Source: Actinomycetota bacterium (GTDB lineage Bacteria; Actinomycetota; Acidimicrobiia; Acidimicrobiales; AC-35). From it: 49,142 nt of DNA. The translations under genes and the position numbers were made by a program. Under the pieces are notes generated by a model. The model saw only the letters and a list, made by a program, of their open reading frames with translations, made no database searches and was not told the origin of the DNA. The stretch covers positions 1 through 49,142 of the forward strand of contig VAXP01000047.1 in assembly GCA_005884125.1 (NCBI GenBank). Reading direction: 5' to 3'. This document shows positions 35,773-44,918 of this stretch, piece by piece (position 1 is the stretch's first letter; each line of letters opens with the position of its first letter).

Positions 35773-37566
35773 TCAAGGCTGGTCGAGGAGGGCGCGCACG
35801 GCCTCGTCCACGCTCAGCACGCCTCGAGGGCGCAGGCTGGCCTGATGGACGAGGGCAGCCTGGACCGCGGGCAGGAAGAAGTCCCCGGCGTGAGACCCGG
35901 CCGCGGCCTCGCCCTTCTCGGCCACGAAGCCCACCGCGCTCACCACCCCGGAAGAGTCCACCGCCCCGGTGGCGGCGACCGTGCGCCCGTGGGCGAGGTC
36001 GCGCGATCCGAGCATGTCGGCCAGGAGGAGGGCGTAGACGAGACCCCCCGATGGCCCGCCTATGGGCCGGGACCGGAAGCTGACCTGGAAGGGCAGGGAG
36101 AAGGAGGCGTGGCGCGTCTCGAGCACGACCGGAAGCCGGCCCTGACCCTCGCGGCCGGACGGGAGCGGCACGGGGACGAACACCGTCCGCCCCTCGCGCT
36201 CGACCGTGAGCACGGACGCCCCCGCGCCCTGGTGGCCGCGGACGAGGCGCTCCACGTCCGAGCCCAGGTGGACGGCGGCGCCGTTCACGGCCGTGATGAC
36301 GTCGTCGGGGCGAAGGGCGAGGGACCCGCCGGAGCCCGCCAGCTGGACGACCCGGGCTCCGTCACCGCCGGCGTGGACGTCGATCCCGGCCGCCCTGGCC
36401 CCGGCCACGGCCGCCTCCTGCTGGGCCTGGCGGAAGAGCTCCTCGTCCTGACGTCTCACCTCGGCCAGCTCGGAGACGGAGGGGGCCCGGCCCCGGATGG
36501 GGAACCTGCGCCGGCGTGACGCGACGGCCAGCAGGGCCGACCAGGCCGAGGGCCGGTCGAGACGGACGGGGAGGAGGAGGTAGCGCCCGTGCACACCGTG
36601 CACGGGCGTGCCGGTCACGGTGACGTCCTGGGAGATGTCGATGGGCTTCAGCGGGGTCACCACCATCATGGGCGGGTGGTAGGCGAAGCCGGCGATGACC
36701 AGGACGGCGACAGCCACCACGCCGGCTCCGATCCGGACCGGCCACGGCACGGGCTGGCGGACTGCGACCTCGTCGGGTCGGGCCGGCCCTGAGGGCTGAC
36801 CGAGCAGGAGGGTGGGGAAGGGCCACCCGCTCGACCGCACCGATCGCCCCGGGCGTACGACGGTGAAGGAGAGCGGCGTGGTCCTGGCTGCCGGTTGGGG
36901 CCACGACCTGGCCACCCTCCGCCAGTCGGCCGTGGCCGCGGCCCGGAGCTCCCTGACCTTGGCCGCGAACCCGCCCTCGGCCATGTCGGGGAGGAGACGG
37001 CGCTGGACCACGGGCTGGTCGTAGATGAGGCCGAAGAAGGCCCGCCGTTCGATGACGAAGACACGCATGGGTGTCGTCGCTCGCACCAGGGCAGGCTGGG
37101 GACCGAACCCGAGGATGGCCACGTCGCCCACGTGGTCGCCGGGCCCGAGCTGGCCCACCTTCCTGCCCGCCTTGACGAGCTCGGCCGTCCCCTCCTGGAC
37201 GAGGAAGAACCAGTAGCCGATGCGGTCCTCCCGCAGCAGCACGTCTCCGGGATCGAGCTCGACCTCGTCCGCGGCCAGGGCCCAGCGCCGGATGACGGAG
37301 CGGCGAAGGCCGCTCAAGACGGGGTGGGCGGCCAGGCGGCGGTGGTGGTCTCCCCACGCCACCCGGCCCAGGAGCACCCGCAGCTCGGTGCGGAGATCGA
37401 ACCCGGTGCGGTAGGGCTCCGCCATCCGCACATCGGCGTGATGGTCGGGACCGATCTGGAGCCCGGGGCCCGCCTGGGGGTCGTCGGGGGCGGGGACCGA
37501 CCGGGTGGAGTCGTCCCGCGGCCCTTCAGGTGGTGGGGGCCACCGTGTGGGACGGGTTCCTCTCAT
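35773..37566 (-). CDS. cNMP-binding / transmembrane / PDZ / Lon-like protease fusion
   Basis: The product is 597 residues (ATG 37566; ATG 37425 would drop a Pro-rich 47-residue tail). Residues 80-185 form a cyclic-nucleotide-binding beta-roll (DEVELDPGDVLLREDRIG, QLGPGDHVGDVAILG). Residues 276-296 are a single membrane helix. From about 325 the protein matches the actinobacterial YlbL group: HGRYLLLPVRLDRPSAWSAL, a PDZ domain (LRPDDVITAVNGAAVHLGSD, residues 400-470), and a Lon catalytic domain with Ser506 in GGPSGG and Lys551 in VAEKGEAA. Topology implies a cytoplasmic sensor and an outside protease. YlbL proteins normally lack the cNMP domain. The protease has a complete catalytic dyad. Confidence 0.88.
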   Translation of the reverse strand: MRGTRPTRWPPPPEGPRDDSTRSVPAPDDPQAGPGLQIGPDHHADVRMAEPYRTGFDLRTELRVLLGRVAWGDHHRRLAAHPVLSGLRRSVIRRWALAADEVELDPGDVLLREDRIGYWFFLVQEGTAELVKAGRKVGQLGPGDHVGDVAILGFGPQPALVRATTPMRVFVIERRAFFGLIYDQPVVQRRLLPDMAEGGFAAKVRELRAAATADWRRVARSWPQPAARTTPLSFTVVRPGRSVRSSGWPFPTLLLGQPSGPARPDEVAVRQPVPWPVRIGAGVVAVAVLVIAGFAYHPPMMVVTPLKPIDISQDVTVTGTPVHGVHGRYLLLPVRLDRPSAWSALLAVASRRRRFPIRGRAPSVSELAEVRRQDEELFRQAQQEAAVAGARAAGIDVHAGGDGARVVQLAGSGGSLALRPDDVITAVNGAAVHLGSDVERLVRGHQGAGASVLTVEREGRTVFVPVPLPSGREGQGRLPVVLETRHASFSLPFQVSFRSRPIGGPSGGLVYALLLADMLGSRDLAHGRTVAATGAVDSSGVVSAVGFVAEKGEAAAGSHAGDFFLPAVQAALVHQASLRPRGVLSVDEAVRALLDQP

Positions 37567-37712
37567 GGCCGGGCTCGCGTTCTGGCGGGTTCGCGGGAGA
37601 CGAGGCCTTTAGCCTGCCACTGGTCGGTGGTGGCCTCGCGGCGGTGCCCGGGGACGATGAGCCACAGCTTAATGAAGCAGAAGCCTCATGACCCTCGCCC
37701 GCGTGGTTGAAT

Positions 37713-38036
37713 ATGGAGCCGATGGAGGAAGCCGCCCTACGGGCCATCGCCAGTCCCCGGCGCCGGGAGATCCTCCGCCTGGTGTGGGACCGCGAGCTGT
37801 CGTCGGGGGACATCGCCTCGCACTTCGACGTCAGCTGGCCCGCCATCTCCCAGAACCTGCGGGTGCTGGAGGGGGCCGAGCTGGTGCGCACCCGACGGTG
37901 CGGGACGGCCCGCCTCTATCGGGCCAACCGGTCCCGGCTGGGGCCGCTCAGGGCCGTCCTGGTGAAGATGTGGGAGGCCGATCTCGATCGCCTGGCCGAG
38001 CTGGCTGAGGACGAGGAGCGCAGCGCCAGCACCTGA
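37713..38036 (+). CDS. ArsR-type winged-helix regulator
   Basis: The product is about 107 residues from ATG 37713; TTG 37707 and ATG 37722 are nearby alternatives. The DNA-binding part is EAALRAIASPRRREILRLVW, LSSGDIASHFDVSWPAISQNLRVLEGAELV and the wing RTRRCGTARLYRAN. There are no metal-binding cysteine pairs, so it belongs to the non-metal ArsR group often found beside SRPBCC or transport genes. It is divergent from the cNMP-protease gene (146 bases apart) and convergent with the cupin gene. It is a candidate regulator of the protease operon. Confidence 0.9.
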   Translation: MEPMEEAALRAIASPRRREILRLVWDRELSSGDIASHFDVSWPAISQNLRVLEGAELVRTRRCGTARLYRANRSRLGPLRAVLVKMWEADLDRLAELAEDEERSAST

Positions 38037-38037
38037 G

Positions 38038-38064
38038 GCCCGGTGCCGGGCGCGAGCGGCTCGC
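38038..38064. terminator. Possible bidirectional terminator (two adjacent hairpins)
   Basis: Between the convergent arsR-type and cupin genes lie GCCCGG-TG-CCGGGC (38038-38051) and GCGAGC-G-GCTCGC (38052-38064). The loops are very short and there is no T tract. A transcription-stopping role is only suggested by position. Confidence 0.3.
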
Positions 38065-38066
38065 GG

Positions 38067-38417
38067 TCAGGGGAGGGGACGGGCCCCCACGCTGAAGGCG
38101 TCGCCTTCCAGCACCACGGCCGTCAGCCCCGTCTCGGTGCCGGCGCCGTGGACCTCGCCCTTGGCCCAGTAGGCGGCCTGGCCCCGTGAGATGGCCACGG
38201 CTTCGCCGTCGTCGCCCGACACCCAGCCTTCCCCTTCGATGACGCAGAAGAGCTGACCGAGGCGCGTCTCGTGCCGTCCCACCACACCGCCGGGGCCGAG
38301 GTACATGCACACGGCCCGGGCCACGCCCTGCGGGTCGGTGAGGGGCGACAGGGTGAAGTCGCTCCCGAAGCGGTCGACGTGATGGCCGGCTGAGCGGTCG
38401 AAGGTGAACAGCAGCAT
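38067..38417 (-). CDS. Cupin-domain protein
   Basis: The product is 116 residues from ATG 38417; the 369-residue track ORF is an out-of-frame extension through the next gene. It has the small beta-barrel of the cupin family: ARAVCMYLGPGGVVGRHETRLGQLFCVIEGEGWVSGDDGE (metal-ligand histidine in GRHET, glutamate-rich turn), and AYWAKGEVHGAGTETG with the last histidine. Such single-domain cupins bind a metal and may be sensors or isomerases. It starts 18 bases after the maleylpyruvate-isomerase-like gene on the same strand, so the two are likely co-transcribed. Confidence 0.85.
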   Translation of the reverse strand: MLLFTFDRSAGHHVDRFGSDFTLSPLTDPQGVARAVCMYLGPGGVVGRHETRLGQLFCVIEGEGWVSGDDGEAVAISRGQAAYWAKGEVHGAGTETGLTAVVLEGDAFSVGARPLP

Positions 38418-38434
38418 GGAAAGAAGTTGGGGGC

Positions 38435-39271
38435 TCAGGCGGGGGCCGGGCGACCGACCATCTTGGCCATCTCGGCCAGGGCGGAACGGGCCAGGGCCTC
38501 GTCGCCCGAGGTGGCGAAGGCTCGCTCGGCCTCGGAGGCGGTGAGGGCGCGCGACAACACGGCCGTGGCCAGGGCGGGATCGACGGCGAGCTCCGCCGTC
38601 TGGTGGCCCGAGGAGCCGTCGAACAGCGCCCACCGCTGCTCTTCGCGTTCCAAGGTCCACGACCCGAGCCCGGGAATGCTCAACCCCAGCGACGCGCCCG
38701 GTTTGGCGCCCAGCTCGCTCAGGTTGGCGGCCAGGCTCCGGGCTCCCACCCCGGCGGCGGCATGGAGGAAGGGCTCGCCGAGGTCTGACAGGCCGGCGGC
38801 CCGGCGCACCTGGTGCTGGTGGATCCAGCGCTCCATGTACTCGCGAGCGCTGATCTGCCAGTACGGAGAGGGGCCACGGGCGCCGAAGAAGCCGACGGGC
38901 TCGCCCCGGGCGTCGGGGTCGACGTCGGAGTAGTAACGCGCCGTCCACTCGCCGGTGAGGCGGAGGAGCTCCACGACCAGGGCCTCGCTCAGGAAGGTCG
39001 CGGCGTGGACCCACTGCTCGTTGAAGCCGTCGAGGAGCTGGCGGAAGCCCAACCCCGGGTGCTCCGCGGCGAAGGTGATCAAGCCGTTGGTCGCCTCGTC
39101 CCGCTGGCGGGAGAGCAGCGACAGGTCGTCGCCCAGCACGTGCAGGGCGATGCCCTTCACCGTCCAGGACGGGCACTCGGTCGGGAGCTGCCAGGCCGCG
39201 CCGTCCAGGCAGCGGAGTACCTCGAGGAAGGCCTGACGTTCGGAGGCGAGCAGGCCGGTGATGTCGAGCAT
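38435..39271 (-). CDS. Mycothiol-dependent maleylpyruvate isomerase-family protein
   Basis: The product is 278 residues from ATG 39271 (MLDITGLLASERQ); the track start GTG 39295 adds eight. The MDMPI_N/DinB_2 domain is recognisable from LPTECPSWTVKGIALHVLGDDLSLL, with the first metal histidine, and from EYMERWIHQHQVRRAAGL, holding the other two. The C-terminal part (LGLSIPGLGSWTLEREE, ELAVDPALATAVLSRALTASEAER) matches the sterol-carrier-like second domain. The family uses mycothiol as cofactor, which supports an actinobacterial host. Unlike the copy at 19.6-20.3 kb this one is intact. Confidence 0.85.
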   Translation of the reverse strand: MLDITGLLASERQAFLEVLRCLDGAAWQLPTECPSWTVKGIALHVLGDDLSLLSRQRDEATNGLITFAAEHPGLGFRQLLDGFNEQWVHAATFLSEALVVELLRLTGEWTARYYSDVDPDARGEPVGFFGARGPSPYWQISAREYMERWIHQHQVRRAAGLSDLGEPFLHAAAGVGARSLAANLSELGAKPGASLGLSIPGLGSWTLEREEQRWALFDGSSGHQTAELAVDPALATAVLSRALTASEAERAFATSGDEALARSALAEMAKMVGRPAPA

Positions 39272-39344
39272 CCCTGCCCGGGGGAGACGGGACACGTCGA
39301 GACCGTAGCTGCGGTCTCCCGGGCCGGGTCTATGGTCGGCCGGC

Positions 39345-39677
39345 GTGGCGGCAGTCCTCGCCTACGCCCCCGACCTGATGGACCGCTCCAAGATCACCGC
39401 GGCCGCGGGGGGCGGGGTCGTCTTCGTTCCCTCGCCTGCCGAACTGCCCGGCGGGGCCCGCGGCTCGGGCGTAGGAGTGGTGGTCGTCGACCTCAGCCGC
39501 CACGGGGTGCTGGAGGTCCTCGCCGACGTGGCCGCCACCGGTGTCCGCCTCATCGGCTTCGGCAGCCACGTCGATCGCGAGCTGCTCGAGGCTGCGGGCA
39601 GGGCCGGTTGCACGGAGGTCATGGCCAGGTCGGCCTTCTTCCATCGCCTGCCGGGGCTCCTGGCCGTCCCGGGCTGA
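39345..39677 (+). CDS. Small receiver-like (pseudo-CheY fold) protein
   Basis: The product is 110 residues from GTG 39345. The order of secondary structure follows a response-regulator receiver: strand VLAYAPDLMDRSKITAAA, VGVVVVDLSRHGVLEVL (where the phospho-aspartate would be), VRLIGFGSHVDRELLEAA and CTEVMARSAFFHRL (the place of the conserved Lys is taken by Arg). The acidic pair at the end of strand one is missing, so phosphorylation is doubtful. It is alone, divergent from the maleylpyruvate-isomerase-like gene, and convergent with ycaQ. I know similar short proteins in actinobacteria but no established role. Confidence 0.65.
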   Translation: MAAVLAYAPDLMDRSKITAAAGGGVVFVPSPAELPGGARGSGVGVVVVDLSRHGVLEVLADVAATGVRLIGFGSHVDRELLEAAGRAGCTEVMARSAFFHRLPGLLAVPG

Positions 39678-39685
39678 TCCCTCGG

Positions 39686-40933
39686 TCAGCGCAGGGCCCG
39701 GCGCAGGGCGGTGGCGAGCACGCCTCGAGCTCCGACCGTGACGGACCCGAGCCCCAGCCAGGCCCTCATCGAGTCCAGCTCGGCCCCGGCCGCGCCGGCC
39801 ACCGCGGCGGGGTCGGCGCCGGGCTCGAGGTGGGCCCCGGAGACGCGGAGCGTCCTGGCCTTGCGGTCCCCCTTGAGGTCGAAGCGGGCGACGAGCTCGT
39901 CGCCCACCAGCAGGGGCAGGACGTAGTACCCGTGCTGGCGCTGGGGCAAGGGGACGTAGACCTCGATGCGGTAGTCGAAGCCGAAGAGGCGCCGGGTCCT
40001 GTCCCGCTCCCATATCAACGAGTCGAAGGGCGACAGCAGGGTGGCCTGGGCTCGGACCGGGGGCCGAGGCCGGGCCCCGGCGAGGCGGTAGGCCGGCTGG
40101 CGCCAACCCTCCACGGTCACGGGCACGAGGTCGCCCGACTCCACCAGCTCGGCCACCCTGGCCCTGGCCTCGAGGGGCGTGATCCGGTAGTAGTCGGCCA
40201 GGTCGCCCGCGGTGGCCACGCCCAGCGAGCCCGCCGCGGCGGTCAGCAGGGCCCGCTGGGCCTCGTCCGCCTCCGGGGTGGGGCGGGCCAGGACGTCGCT
40301 CGGGATGACCCGCTCGGGCAGGTCGTAGACGCGCTCGAAGCGCGGGGTGCGCCACGCCGCCAGCTCACCGGTGGAGAACAGCCACTCCAGGGCCTGGCGA
40401 CCCGCGCTGCGGCGTTCCCACCACTCGCCTTGACGACGGCGGGGATCGCTCAGCTGGGAGGCGGCCGTCGGTCCCCGTTCGCGTACCTCGTCCCGGACGG
40501 CGGCGATGTAGCCGGCGTGGGACTCCCGCCAGGCCCGCCGGGCCGCCTCGTACTTGGAGGTGGTCGGCCGGCCGGCGCGGAAGCGCTGCATGCGCCAGCG
40601 GAACAACGGGTGGACCGCCGTCGGGAGCAGCGAGGCGGCGTGGCCCCAATACTCGAAGAGCTCGCCTCCCGGACCGGTCATGTCGTGCAGGTGGCCGACG
40701 TCGTAGGGTCCGAGGCGGCTGAACAGAACCAGGAACTGCGTGCGCTCGAGCACGTTCACCGCATCCAGCTGGAGGGTGCCGATGCTGGCCATCACCTCCC
40801 GCAGGTGCCGGCGCTCCACCTCCGCCTTGGGGCGGGGCCGGGCCAGGCCTTGGCCCTCGATGGCCAGCCACCGGGCCTCCCGGGCCGACAGCTCCCGCGC
40901 CGCCACCTTGGGGAGCGGCGGGCGGCGCCCCAC
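39686..40933 (-). CDS. YcaQ/AlkX-type winged-helix DNA glycosylase family protein
   Basis: The product is about 415 residues from GTG 40933, 11 bases after the amidohydrolase stop; GTG 40906 is an alternative. It begins ELSAREARWLAIEGQGL and soon shows LGTLQLDAVNVLERTQ-like sequence (GTLQLDAVNVLERTQFL). There Q-x-D takes the place of the catalytic Q-x-Q/D of YcaQ, which unhooks interstrand crosslinks. Three winged-helix segments follow, then LLSPFDSLIWERDRTRRLFGFDYRIEVYVP, the strongest family signature. It probably repairs alkylated or crosslinked DNA. Its downstream position suggests co-transcription with the amidohydrolase, with no obvious functional link. Confidence 0.88.
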   Translation of the reverse strand: MGRRPPLPKVAARELSAREARWLAIEGQGLARPRPKAEVERRHLREVMASIGTLQLDAVNVLERTQFLVLFSRLGPYDVGHLHDMTGPGGELFEYWGHAASLLPTAVHPLFRWRMQRFRAGRPTTSKYEAARRAWRESHAGYIAAVRDEVRERGPTAASQLSDPRRRQGEWWERRSAGRQALEWLFSTGELAAWRTPRFERVYDLPERVIPSDVLARPTPEADEAQRALLTAAAGSLGVATAGDLADYYRITPLEARARVAELVESGDLVPVTVEGWRQPAYRLAGARPRPPVRAQATLLSPFDSLIWERDRTRRLFGFDYRIEVYVPLPQRQHGYYVLPLLVGDELVARFDLKGDRKARTLRVSGAHLEPGADPAAVAGAAGAELDSMRAWLGLGSVTVGARGVLATALRRALR

Positions 40934-40944
40934 CCCCGAGTGGC

Positions 40945-42639
40945 TCAGGCGGCGGACCGCACGAGCCCGCCGGGCCGGCTGCCGGTGGGCTTCCCGTCCT
41001 CCATCGTGACCTGGCCCGCCACCAGGGTGGCCCGGTAGCCCTCGACCCCCTGCACGAGGCGGCGCCCGCCCGCGGGCAGGTCGAACACCATCTCTGGGGC
41101 ATGGAGACGAAGGCCGTCGAGGTCGACGAGGTTGAGATCGGCGCGCATGCCCGCCTCGATGGTGCCCCGGTCGGAGAACCCGTAGGCCTCCGCCGTACGC
41201 CCTGTCTGGAGGTGCACGGCCAGCTCGAGGGGCAGTCGGTCCCCCCGGGAGCGGTCGCGGACCCAATGGGTGAGGAGGAAGGTGGGCATGCTGGCGTCGC
41301 AGATGAGACCGCAGTGGGCCCCGCCGTCGCTCAGGCCCAGGATGGTGCGGGGGTGGGTCATCATCTCCCGGATGGCGTCGTGGTTCTGCTCCACGTAGCT
41401 GGCCAGGGGGGCGAAGAGCAAGGCGGTGCCCTCACGCTCCAGCAGCCAGTCGAGGGCCACCTCCTGGGGCTGGCGCCGCCGTCGGGCCGCCACCGCGGCC
41501 ACGCTGGCCTCGCCCGCGGGCTCGTAGTCGGGCGGGTCGCCCAGGGGGAAGATCTGGTCCCAGCGCGACATCAGGGCCCGGGCGATGGGGTTGTCGGTGC
41601 CGGGCTCCTCGCCCACCAGCTGGCTGCGTACCTCGGGGCGGCGCATGCGGGTGACCCTCTCGGCCAGGGGCAGGTCGGCCAGGGCCCGGTAGGTGGGGTG
41701 GGTGATGAAGGGGTGCAGGGAGGACTGGAGCCCGAACAGCATCCCCGTGGGCCGGCACGAGACCTGGGGGACGACGTGCAGCCCCTCTCCGGCCATGCGC
41801 TCGGCCTCCTCAAGGGCGTCGCGGTAGGCGGTGGGGGCATACGGGGCCTGGGCCAGGGCGTAGGTGACGGTGGCGCCCGTGCGCCGGGCCAGCTCGACCA
41901 TCCAGGTGCGCTCGGCCTCGCCCCCGGTGTGGTCGGACACCATCTCGAACACCCCCCGGCCCGCCCCGGCCATGCCGTCGCCGATGGCCAGCAGCTCCTC
42001 GGCGGGAGCGGAGGTGCCGGGCACGAAGCCGTGCCGGGACCGGTGCAGGATCGTGCGCGAGGTGGTGAACCCCACCGCGCCCGCCTCGATGGCCTGGCGC
42101 ACGAGGCGGGCCATGGCCTCGACCTCATCGGGGGCGGCGTCTTCGTGGGCCCGATCGCCCATGACGTAGGCCCGCACCGCGGCGTGGGGCACCTGGGCGG
42201 CGACGTCGAGCACCCGGGGCATCCGCTCCAGGGCGTCGAGGTATTCGGGGAACGTCTCCCAGCGCCAGTCGATGCCCTCGTGCAGGGCGGTGCCGGGGAT
42301 GTCCTCGACGCCTTCCATGACCTCGATCAGGAAGTCCTGCGAGCCCGGGCGCACGGGGGCGAACCCGACCCCGCAGTTTCCCATCACGACCGTCGTCACC
42401 CCGTGCCAGCTCGACGGGGTCACCTCTGGATCCCACGTGACCTGGCCGTCGTAGTGGGTGTGGATGTCCACCCAGCCGGGGGTGAGGAGAAGACCGTCGG
42501 CATCGAGCCGGCGCCGGCCCGGGCCGCAGTCCCCTCCAACCGAGGTGATGCGGCCGTCATCGACGGCCACGTCCCCGGTGCGCGTGGGCCCGCCCGTGCC
42601 ATCGACGATGACCGCGTCACGGATGACCAAGTCGTGCAT
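40945..42639 (-). CDS. N-acyl-D-amino-acid deacylase-like amidohydrolase
   Basis: The product is 564 residues. It has the composite beta-sandwich (residues 1-60) and TIM barrel of the D-aminoacylase/amidohydrolase_3 family. The metal motif is [17 protein letters not shown]. Later segments include [26 protein letters not shown] and [10 protein letters not shown] (the metal aspartate and histidine region). The C-terminal [19 protein letters not shown] closes the sandwich. Many close relatives annotated this way have unknown substrates. The start is ATG 42639, divergent from the thioesterase gene with 84 bases between. Confidence 0.9.
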   Translation of the reverse strand: MHDLVIRDAVIVDGTGGPTRTGDVAVDDGRITSVGGDCGPGRRRLDADGLLLTPGWVDIHTHYDGQVTWDPEVTPSSWHGVTTVVMGNCGVGFAPVRPGSQDFLIEVMEGVEDIPGTALHEGIDWRWETFPEYLDALERMPRVLDVAAQVPHAAVRAYVMGDRAHEDAAPDEVEAMARLVRQAIEAGAVGFTTSRTILHRSRHGFVPGTSAPAEELLAIGDGMAGAGRGVFEMVSDHTGGEAERTWMVELARRTGATVTYALAQAPYAPTAYRDALEEAERMAGEGLHVVPQVSCRPTGMLFGLQSSLHPFITHPTYRALADLPLAERVTRMRRPEVRSQLVGEEPGTDNPIARALMSRWDQIFPLGDPPDYEPAGEASVAAVAARRRRQPQEVALDWLLEREGTALLFAPLASYVEQNHDAIREMMTHPRTILGLSDGGAHCGLICDASMPTFLLTHWVRDRSRGDRLPLELAVHLQTGRTAEAYGFSDRGTIEAGMRADLNLVDLDGLRLHAPEMVFDLPAGGRRLVQGVEGYRATLVAGQVTMEDGKPTGSRPGGLVRSAA

Positions 42640-42723
42640 GGCTCTTCCCCAGTCCTCGACCCGCGTCCTGGCAGGGTAGTGGGCGCGACGCGCCGCACGG
42701 CCAGGTCGTAGGGTGCCGGCCCG

Positions 42724-43128
42724 ATGGCTTCAGCAGCGGAGTGGCAGGAGAGGGGCAAGGGCCGCCTGCCCGGCCTTCTCGGCATCGAGGTGGTCGAGGT
42801 CGGTGAGGTGACGACCCTGCGGGTGGAGATCCGCCCCCATCACCTGGCCCCCAACGGCTTCCTACACGCGGGCACCGTGATATCCCTGGCCGACACCGCC
42901 TGCGGCTACGGATGCATGGAGTCGCTGCCGCCCGGCGCCAACGGCTTCACCACGATCGAGACGAAGTCCAACCACATCGGCACCGTCAGAGAAGGGGCGG
43001 CCGTGGCCCGGGCCACGCTCCTGCACGCCGGGCGCACCACCCAGGTCTGGGACGCGACGGTCTCCACCGAGCAGTCGTCCAACGCCATCGCCCTCTTTCG
43101 CTGCACCCAGCTCATCCTCTATCCGTGA
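42724..43128 (+). CDS. PaaI-type hotdog thioesterase
   Basis: The product is 134 residues, normal for the family. The hotdog helix and active-site area is HLAPNGFLHAGTVISLADTACGYG, with the HGG motif altered to HAG and the catalytic Asp in LADTA. NGFTTIETKSNHIGTV is the next conserved strand. The protein would hydrolyse a phenylacetyl-, benzoyl- or medium-chain acyl-CoA; which one is not clear. The gene stands alone, divergent from the amidohydrolase. Confidence 0.9.
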   Translation: MASAAEWQERGKGRLPGLLGIEVVEVGEVTTLRVEIRPHHLAPNGFLHAGTVISLADTACGYGCMESLPPGANGFTTIETKSNHIGTVREGAAVARATLLHAGRTTQVWDATVSTEQSSNAIALFRCTQLILYP

Positions 43129-43283
43129 GCCCAGGGCCGGCTGGCGGATATGGCCGTCCGGTCGGAGGTGGGGACCTTCTGGGCCGCGCTCAACCGGATC
43201 GTGGCCGTGGCTCAGGCCTGAATCCGAAGGCAACCTGGGGCACGTTCGCCCCTGGGTGGGCAAAGCCTTAGATTGCGCGCCCG

Positions 43284-44918
43284 GTGGGGCGAGCGCACAC
43301 ACAGCCGGCGGACCCTCCCGAGGGGGCCTCGACGAAGCCGGGCCCGGTCGCCTTCACGTTCATCGCAACCGCGTCGGCGGCGAAGCTGGCGGCGCGCGTC
43401 GGGGGCAGGGCCGGACGCCCCTTTGAGGTGGAACGGACCTGGCTGGACACCTTCGACTGGCGCCTGTGGAACCAGGGGCTGGCTCTCGAGGTCGACCGGG
43501 GCCCCGCCCTCAACAGCGCGACCCTGCGCTCGACGGGCGATCACCGGGTGCACTGGGTGCAGCGGGACGGCGAGGTGCCGGTGTGCGCCGAGGATCTGCC
43601 CCCGGGCCCCTGGCGGCGCTCGCTGGCCGGGGTCCTGGGCATCCGGGCCCTGGTGCCGGTGGGCTCGGAGCAGGTGCAGAAGACGGAGATCGTCTGCGCC
43701 GACGGCGAGGGCAAGACGGTGGCCACCCTGATGTGGGAGCGGGTCGGCAGCCGGCCGGACCAGGGTCAGGGTCGGGAGCGGCCGGCTCCCCGCCCGGTGG
43801 CCCGGGTCAGGCTCATCCCCGCCCGGGGCTACGACAGGACGGCGCGCGAACTGGCCGCCCTGCTCGTCGAGCACGCCGGCCTGGTTCCTGAGACCGCGCA
43901 CCCGCTCGAGCAGGCCGCGACCCACGGGCTGAGGCCGGGCCAGGACCCGGGCAAGCTCAGGCTGGTCCTCGCTCCCGGGATGCGGGCCGACGACGCCCTG
44001 CGCCACATGCTCTCGACCCTGTTCGCGGTCATGGGGGCCAACGAGCCCTGGCTGGCCAGCGCCCCCGACACCGAGTTCCTCCACGACTACCGCGTCGCCC
44101 TGCGCCGCAGCCGGTCGGTGCTCAAGCAGGCCCGGGGGATACTTCCCCAGGAGGCGCTGGACGAGTGGCGTCCGGCCCTGCGCGACCTGCAGGTGCGCAC
44201 CAACGCCCATCGCGACCTCGACGTGTTCCTCCTCGAGTTCGACGGCTACCGGGCGGCCGTGCCCCAGGTGGGCGAGGGCGACCTCGAGCCGCTGCGCAAC
44301 CTCCTCCTCCGCCACCGCCGGGTCGAGCACGCCGCCCTGATGAGCTACCTGGACAGCGAGGAGCACCGATCCCTGCTGGCCCGCTACCGCGCCTTCCTCA
44401 GCTCCCGGGCAGGCCAGGACAGGCCCGTGAGCGACGGGTCCACGCCCGACGAGACCCGGCCCGTGGATGCGGTGGCGGCCGGGCGCATACGCCGGGCCCA
44501 CCGGCGCCTGCTGCGCTCGGGAGCCGCCATCGGCGACGCCTCACCGGCCGAGGCTCTCCACGAGCTGCGCATCTCAGGCAAGGAGCTGCGCTACCTGCTC
44601 GAGCTCTACGGCTCCCTCTACGACCGGGCCGTGCTCGGAGGGGTGGTGCGCGAGCTCAAGGCCCTGCAGGACAACCTGGGCGAGTTCCAGGACTGCGAGA
44701 TACACGCCCAGCGCCTGCACGAGTACGCCTCCGAGTTGCGGGCGACGGCGGATGTCCCGACGTCGTCGCTCATGGCCGTCGCCCTGGTGGCCCAGGTCTT
44801 CATCGACCGCCAGGCCCAGGCCCGGGCCGCCTTCGCCGGGCGCTTCACCGCCTTCGCCAGTCGCCACAACGTGCGCCTCCTCGATCGCATGCTGACCAAG
44901 GGCGGAGGCCCCGGTTGA
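43284..44918 (+). CDS. CYTH-like plus CHAD domain protein
   Basis: The product is 544 residues from GTG 43284. Residues 20-215 resemble a degenerate CYTH triphosphate-tunnel domain, with the usual ExExK start not clear (FEVERTWLDTFDWRLWNQG). Residues 240-520 are a CHAD helical domain with its conserved histidines and basic faces: DDALRHMLSTLFAVMGANEPW, FLHDYRVALRRSRSVLK, VRTNAHRDLDVFL, ALHELRISGKELRYLLELY. CHAD domains bind polyphosphate and are found on polyphosphate granules. The stop overlaps the start of the ParA gene as TTGA, so the two products are made together. Confidence 0.9.
   Translation: MGRAHTQPADPPEGASTKPGPVAFTFIATASAAKLAARVGGRAGRPFEVERTWLDTFDWRLWNQGLALEVDRGPALNSATLRSTGDHRVHWVQRDGEVPVCAEDLPPGPWRRSLAGVLGIRALVPVGSEQVQKTEIVCADGEGKTVATLMWERVGSRPDQGQGRERPAPRPVARVRLIPARGYDRTARELAALLVEHAGLVPETAHPLEQAATHGLRPGQDPGKLRLVLAPGMRADDALRHMLSTLFAVMGANEPWLASAPDTEFLHDYRVALRRSRSVLKQARGILPQEALDEWRPALRDLQVRTNAHRDLDVFLLEFDGYRAAVPQVGEGDLEPLRNLLLRHRRVEHAALMSYLDSEEHRSLLARYRAFLSSRAGQDRPVSDGSTPDETRPVDAVAAGRIRRAHRRLLRSGAAIGDASPAEALHELRISGKELRYLLELYGSLYDRAVLGGVVRELKALQDNLGEFQDCEIHAQRLHEYASELRATADVPTSSLMAVALVAQVFIDRQAQARAAFAGRFTAFASRHNVRLLDRMLTKGGGPG

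Noticed and set aside
38813-41038. 741-codon plus-strand ORF
   Set aside because: Runs antisense through the maleylpyruvate-isomerase-like gene, out of frame through the receiver-like gene, and antisense through ycaQ; no domain recognised.
41101-42711. 536-codon plus-strand ORF
   Set aside because: Antisense to the amidohydrolase, which has clear catalytic motifs.
43129-43283. Short open stretch after the PaaI thioesterase gene
   Set aside because: About 30 plausible codons (MAVRSEVGTFWAALNRIVAVAQA) but no start context and too short to assign.
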